Assembly: GCF_018139145.2 (NCBI RefSeq)
Contig: NC_059477.1
Span: 17,037,522-17,101,521, forward strand
DNA: 64,000 bases
Origin: Gymnogyps californianus
Lineage: Eukaryota; Chordata; Aves; Accipitriformes; Cathartidae
Reading direction: 5' to 3'
Made by a program: the position numbers and the translations under genes. Below are positions 1-9,559 of this stretch, piece by piece. The notes under the pieces were generated by a model. The model had not been told where the DNA came from, did not search any database, and was given only the letters and a program-made list of their open reading frames with translations. How positions within the stretch are numbered: the first letter of the stretch is position 1; each line of letters begins with the position of its first letter.

Positions 1-1227
1 TTCAGTTCTGTAATAAAACTAAAAACACTGGTTTCCACTATATAGCCTTTAGCTTCAATATAGTATTGTAACAAACTCAAAGCACTATGCATCACTTGAT
101 CACAGCTGCCTTTGAAATCTTGTGACTTTAAAGGCTATACTTTTCTTTTTAAATTGTTCCATGAATGAAATAGCACAAATATTTTGAGCAGCACAGCTAG
201 ATAAGCTTAATTCTTCTCTTCAATTCTGTATAATTCAGGCGTAATCTGATTGACAGGCTCACAAATCTTGATAGGAGTTGCCCTGATGCTCCACTAGTGT
301 TCTGAAGGGCTTGTGTTATGGCTATCTTAGACATACTGGTATCTATCATCCTTAGCAGTTGTCTTTACATCCAGATCTCCCAGCTCTGTTTTCCTGCTTT
401 TCTTTCCTAACTGCCTCCCATCAGGGTTCCCTTCATCTCATCCACAGATTTGTTCACTTAAAAAGTCACCGAAGATAAAAGCATGATTTCACCAATGCTC
501 CTAACAGTCTCTGAAGCCAGCAGCGGGACATTTGATTGCATTACTCTAACCATCTGCACAGAAAGGCCAGATTGTCAGCTCTTCCTTGCATTGGCAAGGG
601 GCAGGGTCACGAGATCGTTCTCCTGGATGGGAGGTAGGTATGAAAGGGAAGGCAGGGATGGACTCATTTGATAGCTTCAGGTCTTGACTCTTATTCTGCT
701 CCTGAAGTCCTCTGAGGAAGGACCACTGAAGGTCTCACACCACAGCAGCAGCCTTGGCAGGAGGCAAGTAAGGAACAGGGCACACACTGTGTTGAGGAAC
801 CACAGCAGCTTTGTATCAAAGGCTAAGGAGTGGACGGCAACAATCACTTGCAGGCATTACTGCTGCTCTGCTGTGCGGCACTCTCCTGAGCAGAGCAAGC
901 AAATGACAGAGGGAAGGAAGGAAGGATGTCCTCTACTAGCCTATTTTTGAGGAGCACACATCCTTCAGTGATCCAGTCCAAGGAGCAAGTATCCCGATAC
1001 CCTATTTAAACTATTTTTTTTGCCCATTGAAAGCAGCTTTTCTTTGAAGTGATAAACATTTTGCTAACAAATTTACATCTTAAGTTGGTCACGTATCATC
1101 AGCACTCAATCTTCAAACCTTTGGCTGCAGAAAGCCTGCTCAGAGCAACACAGGCTCTTCACAAACTCCGCACCATGCAATTATGTATCTTACCCTTTCC
1201 TACAAAGGACCCAAGCATTCTGCTTAC
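1..1227 (-). other. ITGA4: ITGA4 intron 4 (partial, runs off the window)
   Basis: This is AT-rich non-coding sequence 3' of exon 4. I looked on the minus strand for the expected next exon (DYVKKFG, CQAGIS, SYWTGS, GGAPQHE) and did not find it. A short match in the 961-990 region reads WTGS on the minus strand, but the flanking residues do not fit. The small plus-strand open frames at 483-671 and 684-950 have no recognisable features. Confidence 0.75.
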
Positions 1228-1357
1228 CTATATAGCATGGGCATATTCTTCTGCTTAGTTCAGTTCGAAAATCAGAAGAGACAGCAAAGCAAATACCGTA
1301 TGGGAGTTTGTGTTCATTTTTTATGTAAAAGATATTTTTCCATCTATGTCCACAAGC
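1228..1357 (-). CDS. ITGA4: Integrin alpha-4, coding exon 4 (beta-propeller)
   Basis: This exon is out of frame with exon 3 in the genome and appears only after joining across the short intron. The acceptor is ATCCATAG. The exon has 43 codons plus one base, and the donor GTAAGC is at 1227-1222. The translation begins ACGHRWKNIFYIKNEHKLP, against human TCGHRWKNIFYIKNENKLP. It continues YGICFAVSSDFRTELSRR and ends ICPCYI, where human has TGGCYGVPPDLRTELSKR and IAPCYQ. It ends in phase 1, which fits the human Asp that follows. The second half has diverged much more than the first. The Cys in ICPC is extra relative to human. Exon 5 (DYVKKFG in human) is not recognisable in the remaining 1,227 bases, so the gene runs off the left edge. 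Together the four exons code for about 182 residues, a small part of an integrin alpha chain of about 1,000. Confidence 0.93.
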
Positions 1358-1455
1358 CTATGGATAAAAAACAAACATGATGTTTGACACAGAAGCATAA
1401 GAAAGGTGAAGGCAGTCTGACAAAGAGACACGCAGCTCCAGCGGTTAATACATAC

Positions 1456-1562
1456 AACGATAGATCCATTTTCTTTTGGCTGCCTCGATAAGCTGACACC
1501 CAGCCACTGATTATCACGCTCTTCCAAACAAGTCTTCCCACAGTGCTCTCCATTGGGGTTGC
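1456..1562 (-). CDS. ITGA4: Integrin alpha-4, coding exon 3 (beta-propeller)
   Basis: This 107-bp exon follows the acceptor TTGTGTCCTAG. Two bases complete the Gly codon begun in exon 2, then 35 codons follow and the exon ends in phase 0 at Val before the donor GTATGT (1455-1450). The protein starts NPNGEHCGKTCLEERDNQWL and ends GVSLSRQPKENGSIV. Human alpha-4 has NPNGE? replaced by SPNGEPCGKTCLEERDNQWL, differing at only two of these twenty positions, so this is the best conserved coding stretch in the window. The NGS glycosylation site and the CGKTC cysteines are retained. The exon lies 6,979 bp from exon 2 but only 98 bp from exon 4. The exon-3 frame also stays open through that intron to 1321, but the 98-bp length is not a multiple of three, so retaining the intron would put exon 4 out of frame. 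Confidence 0.96.
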
Positions 1563-4500
1563 CTAGGACACAAAGACCAATGCTCTGAACAGGGGGACAA
1601 GTTGAAGGGCCACGTGGTGGGTAACAGGAGCACCCAAGAATTCTATGGGGAGACTGCAGTAACTCAGGTTTGGCAGATCTGAGCTCTGTCTCTGTCTTAC
1701 ATAGGCCATGTAGACTTTTCACTTTCTTCTTGAACAAAGGTACGATTGCATGTAGCCAAAGGGAGCATACTGGTTCTGCACACAATAGGTTGGCAGTGAG
1801 AAATGGCTTCTCCATCGTTATTGAAATTAAGACAGAAAGTGACATTACACTCAATCTGATGAAGGGCTGGCTTTACAAGTGTTCTTCAGCCTAAAAGTTC
1901 ATAAGAAGCACAAGTAATACGCATGAGTGCTACCTAAACTCTAGCCTAAAGCAAGCATCTCTCCAACTTCATATCTATTGGTAGCAGACCTTAAAATTAT
2001 CTCTACTGCAAATGGCTATCAAATAAACGGTGTATAACTGCAATCTCTACTGGGGATGTCAGATCATTATGTATGCATGTCCTGTGTACTCCTTGCACTG
2101 TTGCAATTATTTAGCAATAGCTCTTTGTTTTTGTTCTTAAGGAGAGTTAATTTTTAAAACCTTAGAGAACATAGTGAAATTTCTTCTAACCCCCCAAAAG
2201 GCTACAGTATTGCCAAGTTAACAAATATTTGCTTCTTTCTAGAAAGCAGTAGTGGTACCCATGGTAAGGAGAAGCTACACATTTAAAAGTATTCTAAGTT
2301 ATATAAAGCAAGCTTTTCATTTGTAAGATGTTCCTATGAATAAGCATTAACCAAATTATCAAACCAGTATTTTCTATGCATCAGCATGACACAGTTTATG
2401 AAAAAACTTCTTATAAAATAAGGAAACACATCATGTCATTTGAACAAGCTCTTTTGCATAATGTTTAAGACTTTCCCGGATTCAATGCAGTTACTGGTGA
2501 ACCCAGAACTTTTGAGGTTTAAGGGGTTTAGTTACCCAGAAGAGGGCGCCAATACAGATGGCACAGTACCAATGCTGACGGGGACATGGCCTGACAGGGA
2601 AAAAAACCAAACCAACCCCCCCCCCCAACTGTGCTCGCACCAGAGCTGAAATTTACTACTGGCCAATGCATTAGAGAGTTTAAATAAATACACTCCTAAT
2701 TTAGTGGACTTGTTGAATTCATTTTACAGGACATACAACTGCACAATATTGGTTAAGTATGGAAACAGAATAAAGGGATACACCTAGTCTATTCAGTAGC
2801 CAGGAGAAAGATGAATGACTGTGGGCTTTGCTACATACATTCTCACAACCAACACTGACTTAAATGATTTTATACCTAGGATGTCATAGACTTTTTGAGA
2901 GAAAATACCAGATTAATGGAATCAAGATAATTCTTTATCACATGGTAACAAAATGTCAGGAGAAGCATTTGTAGGAATAAAACCCAATAACCATCCTTAT
3001 TTCAAAGCTTGTTCCCTACTGTTTTGTGACAGGCCTAGCAATTGACATCTGTCTGAAGAAACTACTGGAGCCTTGATTTCTTCTACTTCCATACTACCTC
3101 TCCACTTCTCTTTCCAAACATCACGCTTTCTCCCTGCTCTGATGGAGAGACCAGAGTAGTGCAGTCCAGAACCCCTCACCATACTGCAAAGAGGACGACG
3201 CACCCTGTGCGCTGCAACTGTACTCTACCTTCTTCCAAAAATAACACCCTTCACAGAGTCAAGAGGCATCTGACCCTCCTTCATCTCTTCTTTACCACTT
3301 CCTCCCCCATGTGCCTTTCCCTAAGACATCAAGGAAATAGTATGCAAAATCCAAGTAAACAGGAACTGACTTTAGCACTCACAATAACATCAGATTCAAT
3401 TGTCTTTGGGCCAAGAAATTTTATATTACTGTAATGTACTAATTCCTGTAGGTCATCTGAGGAACGGTAATCAACAACATCTGGGCTCTTACTCCAAGAC
3501 AGGCATGAAATAAAATGCATTACTTTAAAAATCTACTAAAAAGAAGTTGATTTTTCTGCAGGTTGTCAGTTACTGAGGTTTAAGAGATATTTGCAGGCAC
3601 AAATTTGGAATTTAGTTTTGGAGTTATGTCACGTAGAACTCCTCACTTCCTAAGGGAGACATTTCCATGGTTTGCATGAATTATGGAGCATGTTAATCTG
3701 ATTGAAATCTCCTCAGAAAACAAATTCCATTACACTCCCATGTGTAAGAATTAATCCTCCTTTAAATCACAAAAGGCACTTCTGGAAACTCCCTTCTAGC
3801 AATCCTTTCTGTCCTCTTATGACAATGTCCCTCTTACCTGGGACTTGCTTTATAGTGCACGTTGATTTGCAGGAAATGGAAGAAGTGGAGAAGACCAGTG
3901 TCATAAATTTAAATCTCAAGAGACTTTCTTTCTATCAGTAAGTCAAACAAGACCAGATAATGATGACTTGAGAGATAAGAAGTTTTGCTCATCTCAGCGC
4001 TTCATTCCTGTGCCTGTTTCAGAGGTCCGTGACAAGAAAAAGCACCACCATTCCTTCTTGCTTGTTGGATTGTATTCCCCTTTTCCTTGGCTCCAGCGTA
4101 CGTTCTTGATTCAGGTTCACTTTGGCCCTCTGCTGACCTGCTGTCTTATGTCTCCGCTCTTTCTCTGACAGGCAAGTATTCAACCACCTTGAAAATGATA
4201 GGCCTTTGTGGGCGAGAGAAGTGTGAGCTCAACATCCCAGACACCATGATGCACCCCTGCTCAGGGTATGATATTATAAAAGCTTTATCAAACGAGAAGA
4301 GAAAATGCTATATTCTGCACAAGCAACAGAGCAGCACTGCATAAGCTCAAGAGGACACAGCAGCTTGGTTGCCTCAGGGAAAAGGAGCACGCGCTGTCAT
4401 AAAGTCACTGAGAGATAAGTAATTGCCCAGCCTGTGTACATTACACAGCTGGAAGATACACTTCTGCTATAATCCCTGCTGCACGCATCCACAGAAACAG

Positions 4501-7500
4501 CACAACTGCATATAAATAAGGTCACCACTGATAAAGCCACTTCTAGCTTTGGCCTCAAGGACTCCAATACAGATGTTTGCAACGTCATCTGAGAAACCAG
4601 TTTTATATAACTTGCTCCAGTGCTTTCCATGCCCAATAGCCTCCCACAGTTGTTTTTATCCGCCCAGAACCCCTCTGGTCCTATTGCTAATTGATTAAAA
4701 CTATGAAGTCTGCTGCAAAGATGACAAGCCTTCTGATACCCTGCTCCTGGATGTCAGGGCCTCATCAGACTCTTTTTTCATTCATCCAGAGCAATCTTTT
4801 CTCTTTTCACAGATTTGATAGGTCTTATCCCTCTTACGTCCCTCAAACCACTTCTACCCAAACATTTTAGTTAAGTGCCAGCTGTTTCCATAACTCTGTA
4901 ACAGACCTAGGTCCAGAAGGTCCTGTCTTCCTTGGAGTAGTATGGCTATTTCAAAGGAGATCACTGGCAGAGCATGAGCAATGCAAGTGAGATCAAAAAG
5001 CCAAACTACCAAAGGCAAAATTTACCTAAATCACAGTTGAACAAACACAGGTCAGCTTTTTGGGGAAAACCATTAACTGTTCACTTCTCCATTGTAATGA
5101 TTCAGCTGGGGGAGCTAGAGGGCAATTTGTTCATAGGCTAATTGTAGCAGGGACTTAAAGGAAGGGTGGAAGGCTGAAACTGCAGGCAGAGCTTTCTGGC
5201 CTTACGTTAAACAACATTTACTGAACTTACTGCGTACATTCATAGTTAAAACTTTTTTTTTTTTTAGACTGGATGGCAAATTTTATAAACTGTTTCCTGT
5301 ATTTTTACCCAATGAATCACTCTGTTTCAAATCTGAGAACAATTTTGTTGAAGAATTTCTGTAATGTTTTGCAAGTCCAAAATGTAATAGGTCAAAACAC
5401 CTAAAGAACTTTGTGCAAGTTCCTCTGCAATAATCTATGACTACCCCAAACTGATGTGGGCAAGGTTTTTAAATTCAAAAGACTATAAGACTGGTAGAAG
5501 ACGGATACTTAGTGCTCCAAATAATAAACCTGAAGCACTGTATTTTGTATTTGTGCCTAGAGCTTGTTTACAAGCATCTGCATCTAACATAAGTCATCGT
5601 TTAAAAATACTCCAAATAGAAATAAATCAGCAGTCTAGAATACTTGACACCACTGACAGCAGTACTAGAAAATAAACTCTCAAAACATTACTCCTCTATT
5701 CAGCAATCAGAGAGAGATTTAAAAGTGCCAGTGAGGGGCTAAGAAGGCAAAGGTTTGCTAGTGCATCTCATGGCTCCTTTCAGCTCTTAAGCCAGCCCAG
5801 GCCCCTGCAACACCTTGAACAACATTAAAATTCTCTAAAGTATGCCTGGATGAGTTATTTCCAGATGCTGGGATGACCGCAGCACAGGACTATTCCAAGC
5901 AACTCTTTCTCTACTGAGGAAGCAGATAGGAATGTGTCACATAAAAAACACAACACCAGTTTTGTGTGATCAGGGGCTTCCTAATCGTGCATGAATCCTT
6001 CATTAATTACTTATGCCAGTTTCAAGGCTATATTAGTGAAAAATAGCAACAAAGTGTTTTAACATATTTATGTCTCTAAGTAATTCACATCCATTTATTA
6101 CAGAGGCTCAACATTTGGAAAAACCCACTTCTATTGCCTGTTGTCACCTCTACATTTCTATGACTCAGAAACTTATTACCTCAAAGATTCTTTTACTGAA
6201 AGAAATGTGAATTCAAGTATTTAAGAGAAAGATAGCAATAGCTATTTCTCATTTGCCTGTCCCAGCGATCTAATATATCCCTGCACATTTTTCAAAGGAA
6301 ATTACCCTATTCTACGAGATCAGAACCCAAACTTGTCACTGGCAAGAATCCAAGCAGAAGAATGAGGAGGTCACTGACTGAAAGACACAGTGTCGATAAA
6401 ACCATTATGTCCAAAAGTTGCTGACAGCCTGAATGAGTTAGACAAGAGATAATTAAGTTCAGCTTTGCAATTGCAAGTTCCCTTGTGTATTTCTGTGACC
6501 GCTCAGCAGGATGGCTGAGGCTTAACAAACCTCAGATACTGTCCTACTTCATTTACATCCCATGCACCACAGCCGCCTTTGGCTTCTTCATTGACCTGTT
6601 TTACAATACAGCACTTCTTTTCAGTATCTATTTAACTTCAGAAATACTGTAGACATACCTTAGTGATGTAAAGATGTCATCTAGCCCTAAGGGAAACAAA
6701 CATTTTGCAAAAATCTCTTGTGGTATCACTGTTTTTAAAAGTGCAGACCAAGACAGTAAACATCATGGCGTAACCTGTGACCTCTAAACCCGGGAATAGA
6801 AGCTGTGTTAAATTAAGCCTTTGGAACCACATAAACATTTTAATTCATCTGTTACCTCATTTTGTTTAGAATCCCCTAAGCTACTGAGGAAAAGCCCATC
6901 AAGTTACTTCGTTAGAGCTTTTGTTTCTCCACTGGCTAAATGAGTAAGTTGAGAAGTACTGCAGATGTATGTAGTTTTCAAAGAACCTGAAACTTTCTAC
7001 CCTTCCCCTCCTTTCCTTCCCCCATGCAGTGAAGGACTACTTTTACCTCCAATCCAGGAGTAGGGGTTTATTGCCTCTTAGCATATGCTATTTCACCACT
7101 TTAGTTGACTTCTTTGACTTTTGCAAGCCTCCTCTTATAAACAAGCAGTTGGAGAAAAAAAGCTCTTTGTTATATATCATTTTTCAATAGATCTAATATT
7201 GGAATGAAATTACTTAAAAAAAAAAAAAGAGGAAAAAAAAGAACTACTTGGGCTGGAATAAGTTTAATTGCAGTTCTTTCTATGAGCAACTATTTGTCTT
7301 TTCCTTATGTGGCTACAAGTAAAGCACCACTGAAGTATCTTAGGTTTTTGTAGCTTAGTTACAGAAAATAACTCTTATTTCTATCTGTAGGAAAAAAAAT
7401 GGATAGAACCCGTCAGTTCTAAGCTTTATGCATAGATCTGTAGAGAAATAATTGTTTTAACATTTTTGTCATAGAATGCTGCGTTCTGCCCTGAATGCCC

Positions 7501-8541
7501 ATCAGTTCATGGTGTGCTATCGCTTTCATTGGTTTAAAATATTTTGAAAACCCTTTCCCGCGCTTCTTATCCTTACAGGGCAGTAAGTTCATAGTTTTAA
7601 CGGATCGGATGGTCTCGGTCACGGCAGGATAGAAAGTTCAGGAGGCTTTATATGCATAGCATAGGGATAGAATGAACAGCACTGTACGCAAGGGGACAAG
7701 AACTGAGCCCAAAGCAATTCACGTGTATTCATGGTAACCCATTGCAAAGTATTCTCCTTTTTAACAAGTATCAAACACTTGGAAGTTGGGTAAGTGCATC
7801 CAGTTACATCCCCCAAGCATGGGGACTGGGGAGGTAGAGAGCAGTTAAGTTAAATGCAGGAGCTGGAAAAATTGGTTCAGTCAAAAATAGCTTTGTTCCC
7901 CTGAAACTCAACTTTTCAACAAATCCGCAAGCAGGGAGAACCCATCTGAAAGACGACTGTGGTTCAGAGTTAGATTAGGGTGGCTTCTACGAAGGGAACG
8001 CTTTGCAGAAGAAAAGACGATTTAGGCACATACTTCCACCCCCCCATCTCTGAGCTAATTACATTCGCCCTCTGCTCAGAAAGCTCAACTAGCTTTCTGC
8101 TGAGAAGTACGAGAGACAGACCGAAACTCTCACGAGGCTTTTGAACTGGGTGCTGTAAAGTGCGAAAGAAGACCGTGGGAACGGGAGCTGTCACACACGA
8201 CTTCTCTTAATCAAGTTTTGGTGCATTTCTTTCCGTCTACAGAAAAAAAGGTGCTACTGTTGCTGCTCTTCGGCAATACCGTCGATCTCGCCCTTTAGCG
8301 AGAGGTAAACGCCAGTTCAATCTGGAAAGGAGCCAGGAGAAACCGCCCGCGGACCGTTCTGCCTTGAAGGCAGCGGCAGGGGAGCCGCGCTGCCCGCAGG
8401 GCGGGCGGGCGGGCACGGACTGTCCCGTCCCGTCTGGTCCCGCCGCCGGCGGGGACGCCCCTGCCGCCCGCCGCCGCCCACCCCGGCCCCTCCGCGGCCC
8501 AGCGCCGGGGTCTCCCCGCCCGCGCCCCGCCGCCGACTCAC
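1563..8541 (-). other. ITGA4: ITGA4 intron 2 (6,979 bp)
   Basis: The intron lies between the donor after exon 2 and the acceptor of exon 3. Its first 200 bases or so, next to exon 2, are still part of the CpG island; the rest is AT-rich. I see only short homopolymer runs: C11 at about 2616-2626, a T run near 5249 and an A-rich tract at 7216-7240. No interspersed element, exon or RNA gene is recognisable. The 3' splice signal of exon 3 is a fair pyrimidine stretch ending TGTCCTAG. Confidence 0.85.
8399..8413 (+). promoter_or_regulatory. Predicted G-quadruplex, four GGG runs with 1-nt loops
   Basis: GGGCGGGCGGGCGGG lies on the plus strand, the template strand for ITGA4, about 130 bp inside intron 2. 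It matches the canonical G3N1 pattern expected to form a stable parallel quadruplex. Its biological role is inference. Confidence 0.6.
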
Positions 8542-8663
8542 CCAGCTGGAGCTGCTCGCACCGCCCGCGGGGGTTCCTCCCGATCCGGCATCGGAAAATG
8601 GCCCCGGGGTTGGCCACCGAGGTGTTGGCGGGCCAGCTGGCCCGGGGGGCGCCCGCCACGAGC
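8542..8663 (-). CDS. ITGA4: Integrin alpha-4, coding exon 2 (beta-propeller blade 1)
   Basis: This 122-bp exon is preceded by the acceptor CCCCGCAG and followed by the donor GTGAGT (8541-8536). It completes the split Trp codon, gives 40 full codons and leaves one base of a Gly codon. The translation starts LVAGAPRASWPANTSV and ends CRIGRNPRGRCEQLQLG. Human alpha-4 has LLVGAPTANWLANASV and CRIGKNPGQTCEQLQLG, so the match runs the full length. The N-glycosylation site (NTS here, NAS in human) and the two cysteines expected to form the small disulfide loop (CRIGRNPRGRC) are kept. The VGAP segment of the FG-GAP repeat reads VAGAP here. It belongs to the first blade of the extracellular seven-bladed propeller. 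GC content is high, as in exon 1. Exon identity and borders are near certain. Confidence 0.94.
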
Positions 8664-8768
8664 CTGCGGGGCAGAGACGGCAGCGTGAGGGGCCGCGGCG
8701 GGCGGAGCCGGGAGAAGGCGCGAAGGGCGGAACGGGCCCCCGCGGGGACCGCCCGGCCGGGGACTCAC

Positions 8769-8953
8769 CATGTCTCCTCGCCGTGGCGGTGCAGGAGAAC
8801 CGAGTACCCGAAGAGGGTCCCGCTGCCCCCCCGGAAGAGCAGCGGGTGCTGGGTGTCCAAGTTGTAGGGCCGCGCCGTCGGCAGGCACTGCCACAGCAGG
8901 AGCAGCGGGGCGGCCCAGCCCGCAGCCCCCCTCGCCCTCCCGCAGCTCCGCAT
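8769..8953 (-). CDS. ITGA4: Integrin alpha-4, coding exon 1 (signal peptide and first propeller strand)
   Basis: Integrin alpha-4 pairs with beta-1 or beta-7 at the leukocyte surface and binds VCAM-1, fibronectin and MAdCAM-1. This exon gives 61 codons plus two bases. The ATG at 8953-8951 follows GAGCC, so it has G at -3. Residues 1-29 form a signal peptide: a basic start, a hydrophobic core APLLLLW at residues 15-21, then LPTARP. By comparison with human alpha-4 (mature start YNVD), the mature chain begins at Tyr30 with YNLDTQHPLLFRGG, followed by the FG-GAP-like GTLFGYSVLLHRHGEETW. The human counterpart reads NTLFGYSVVLHSHGANRW, which identifies alpha-4 rather than alpha-9. The donor GTGAGT is at 8768-8763 and the exon ends in phase 2, splitting the Trp codon. 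Intron 1 is only 105 bp (8664-8768). The exon is very GC-rich, unlike exons 3 and 4, because it lies in the CpG island. Confidence 0.93.
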
Positions 8954-9044
8954 GGCTCCGGCCGGCCGGAGGCAGACGGGCGCCCGGCGCCGGCTTCCCG
9001 CCTCGCTCCGCTCCTCCGCTCGGCGAGAGAGCAGCGCCGCGCCC

Positions 9045-9092
9045 CCGCCCCTGCCGCTGCCGCTGCCGCTGCCCCTGCCCCTGCCCCGCCCC
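9045..9092. repeat. ITGA4: CTGCCG/CTGCCC hexanucleotide-like repeat in the ITGA4 5' flank
   Basis: Six-base units CTGCCG then CTGCCC follow one another imperfectly about 90-140 bp upstream of the start codon. They lie in the presumed 5' UTR or core promoter and end in a GC-box. A tract of this kind is likely to vary in length. Confidence 0.65.
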
Positions 9093-9559
9093 GGGACGGC
9101 AGCAGCCCGCGCCCTGCGCTGCCTCTAGTACCGGCGGGCTGCCCGCAGCCTGGGGTGGGGGTGTCCCCTGCGGATGGGGGAGTCGCTCGGCCGCACCGCC
9201 TCCTCCCGCGCAGCGGCAGCCCCTCTCCCTTCCCAGGCGGCGGGGGTCGGGTTTCTCCCCGCCCCGTCCGCGCCCACAGGGGTGCTGCAGGAGGGGGCAC
9301 GACCCCCGGGACCCCGTATCCCCGGGCAGGGCACGGCCCGGCCCTGTGGGACGCGGCCATCCGGCCCCCTCCGCCGGACAGCGAGAGGGTCGGCCCCCCT
9401 CACCTCACCTCACCTCAGCCCGGTACACCTGCCCGGAGGGCGGCGCGGGAGAGCTGCCTGCGTGCCGGGCCGGCGGGCGGCCGGGGGGAGGTGGCGAGCG
9501 TTTTGGCGGCAGAGGGGAAGGGAGAGCCAGCAGGCTTTTCCTAAAAACTCCCCGCCGAC

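Noticed and set aside
961..990. Possible ITGA4 exon 5 fragment reading WTGS on the minus strand
   Set aside because: The preceding residues do not match the expected SSY and the following ones do not match FVYN. No splice site fits, so the match is chance.
1321..1854. 177-codon minus-strand open frame taken as a single gene
   Set aside because: Only the 1562-1456 part is coding (ITGA4 exon 3). The rest is intron on both sides, and the exon-4 sequence is read in the wrong frame.
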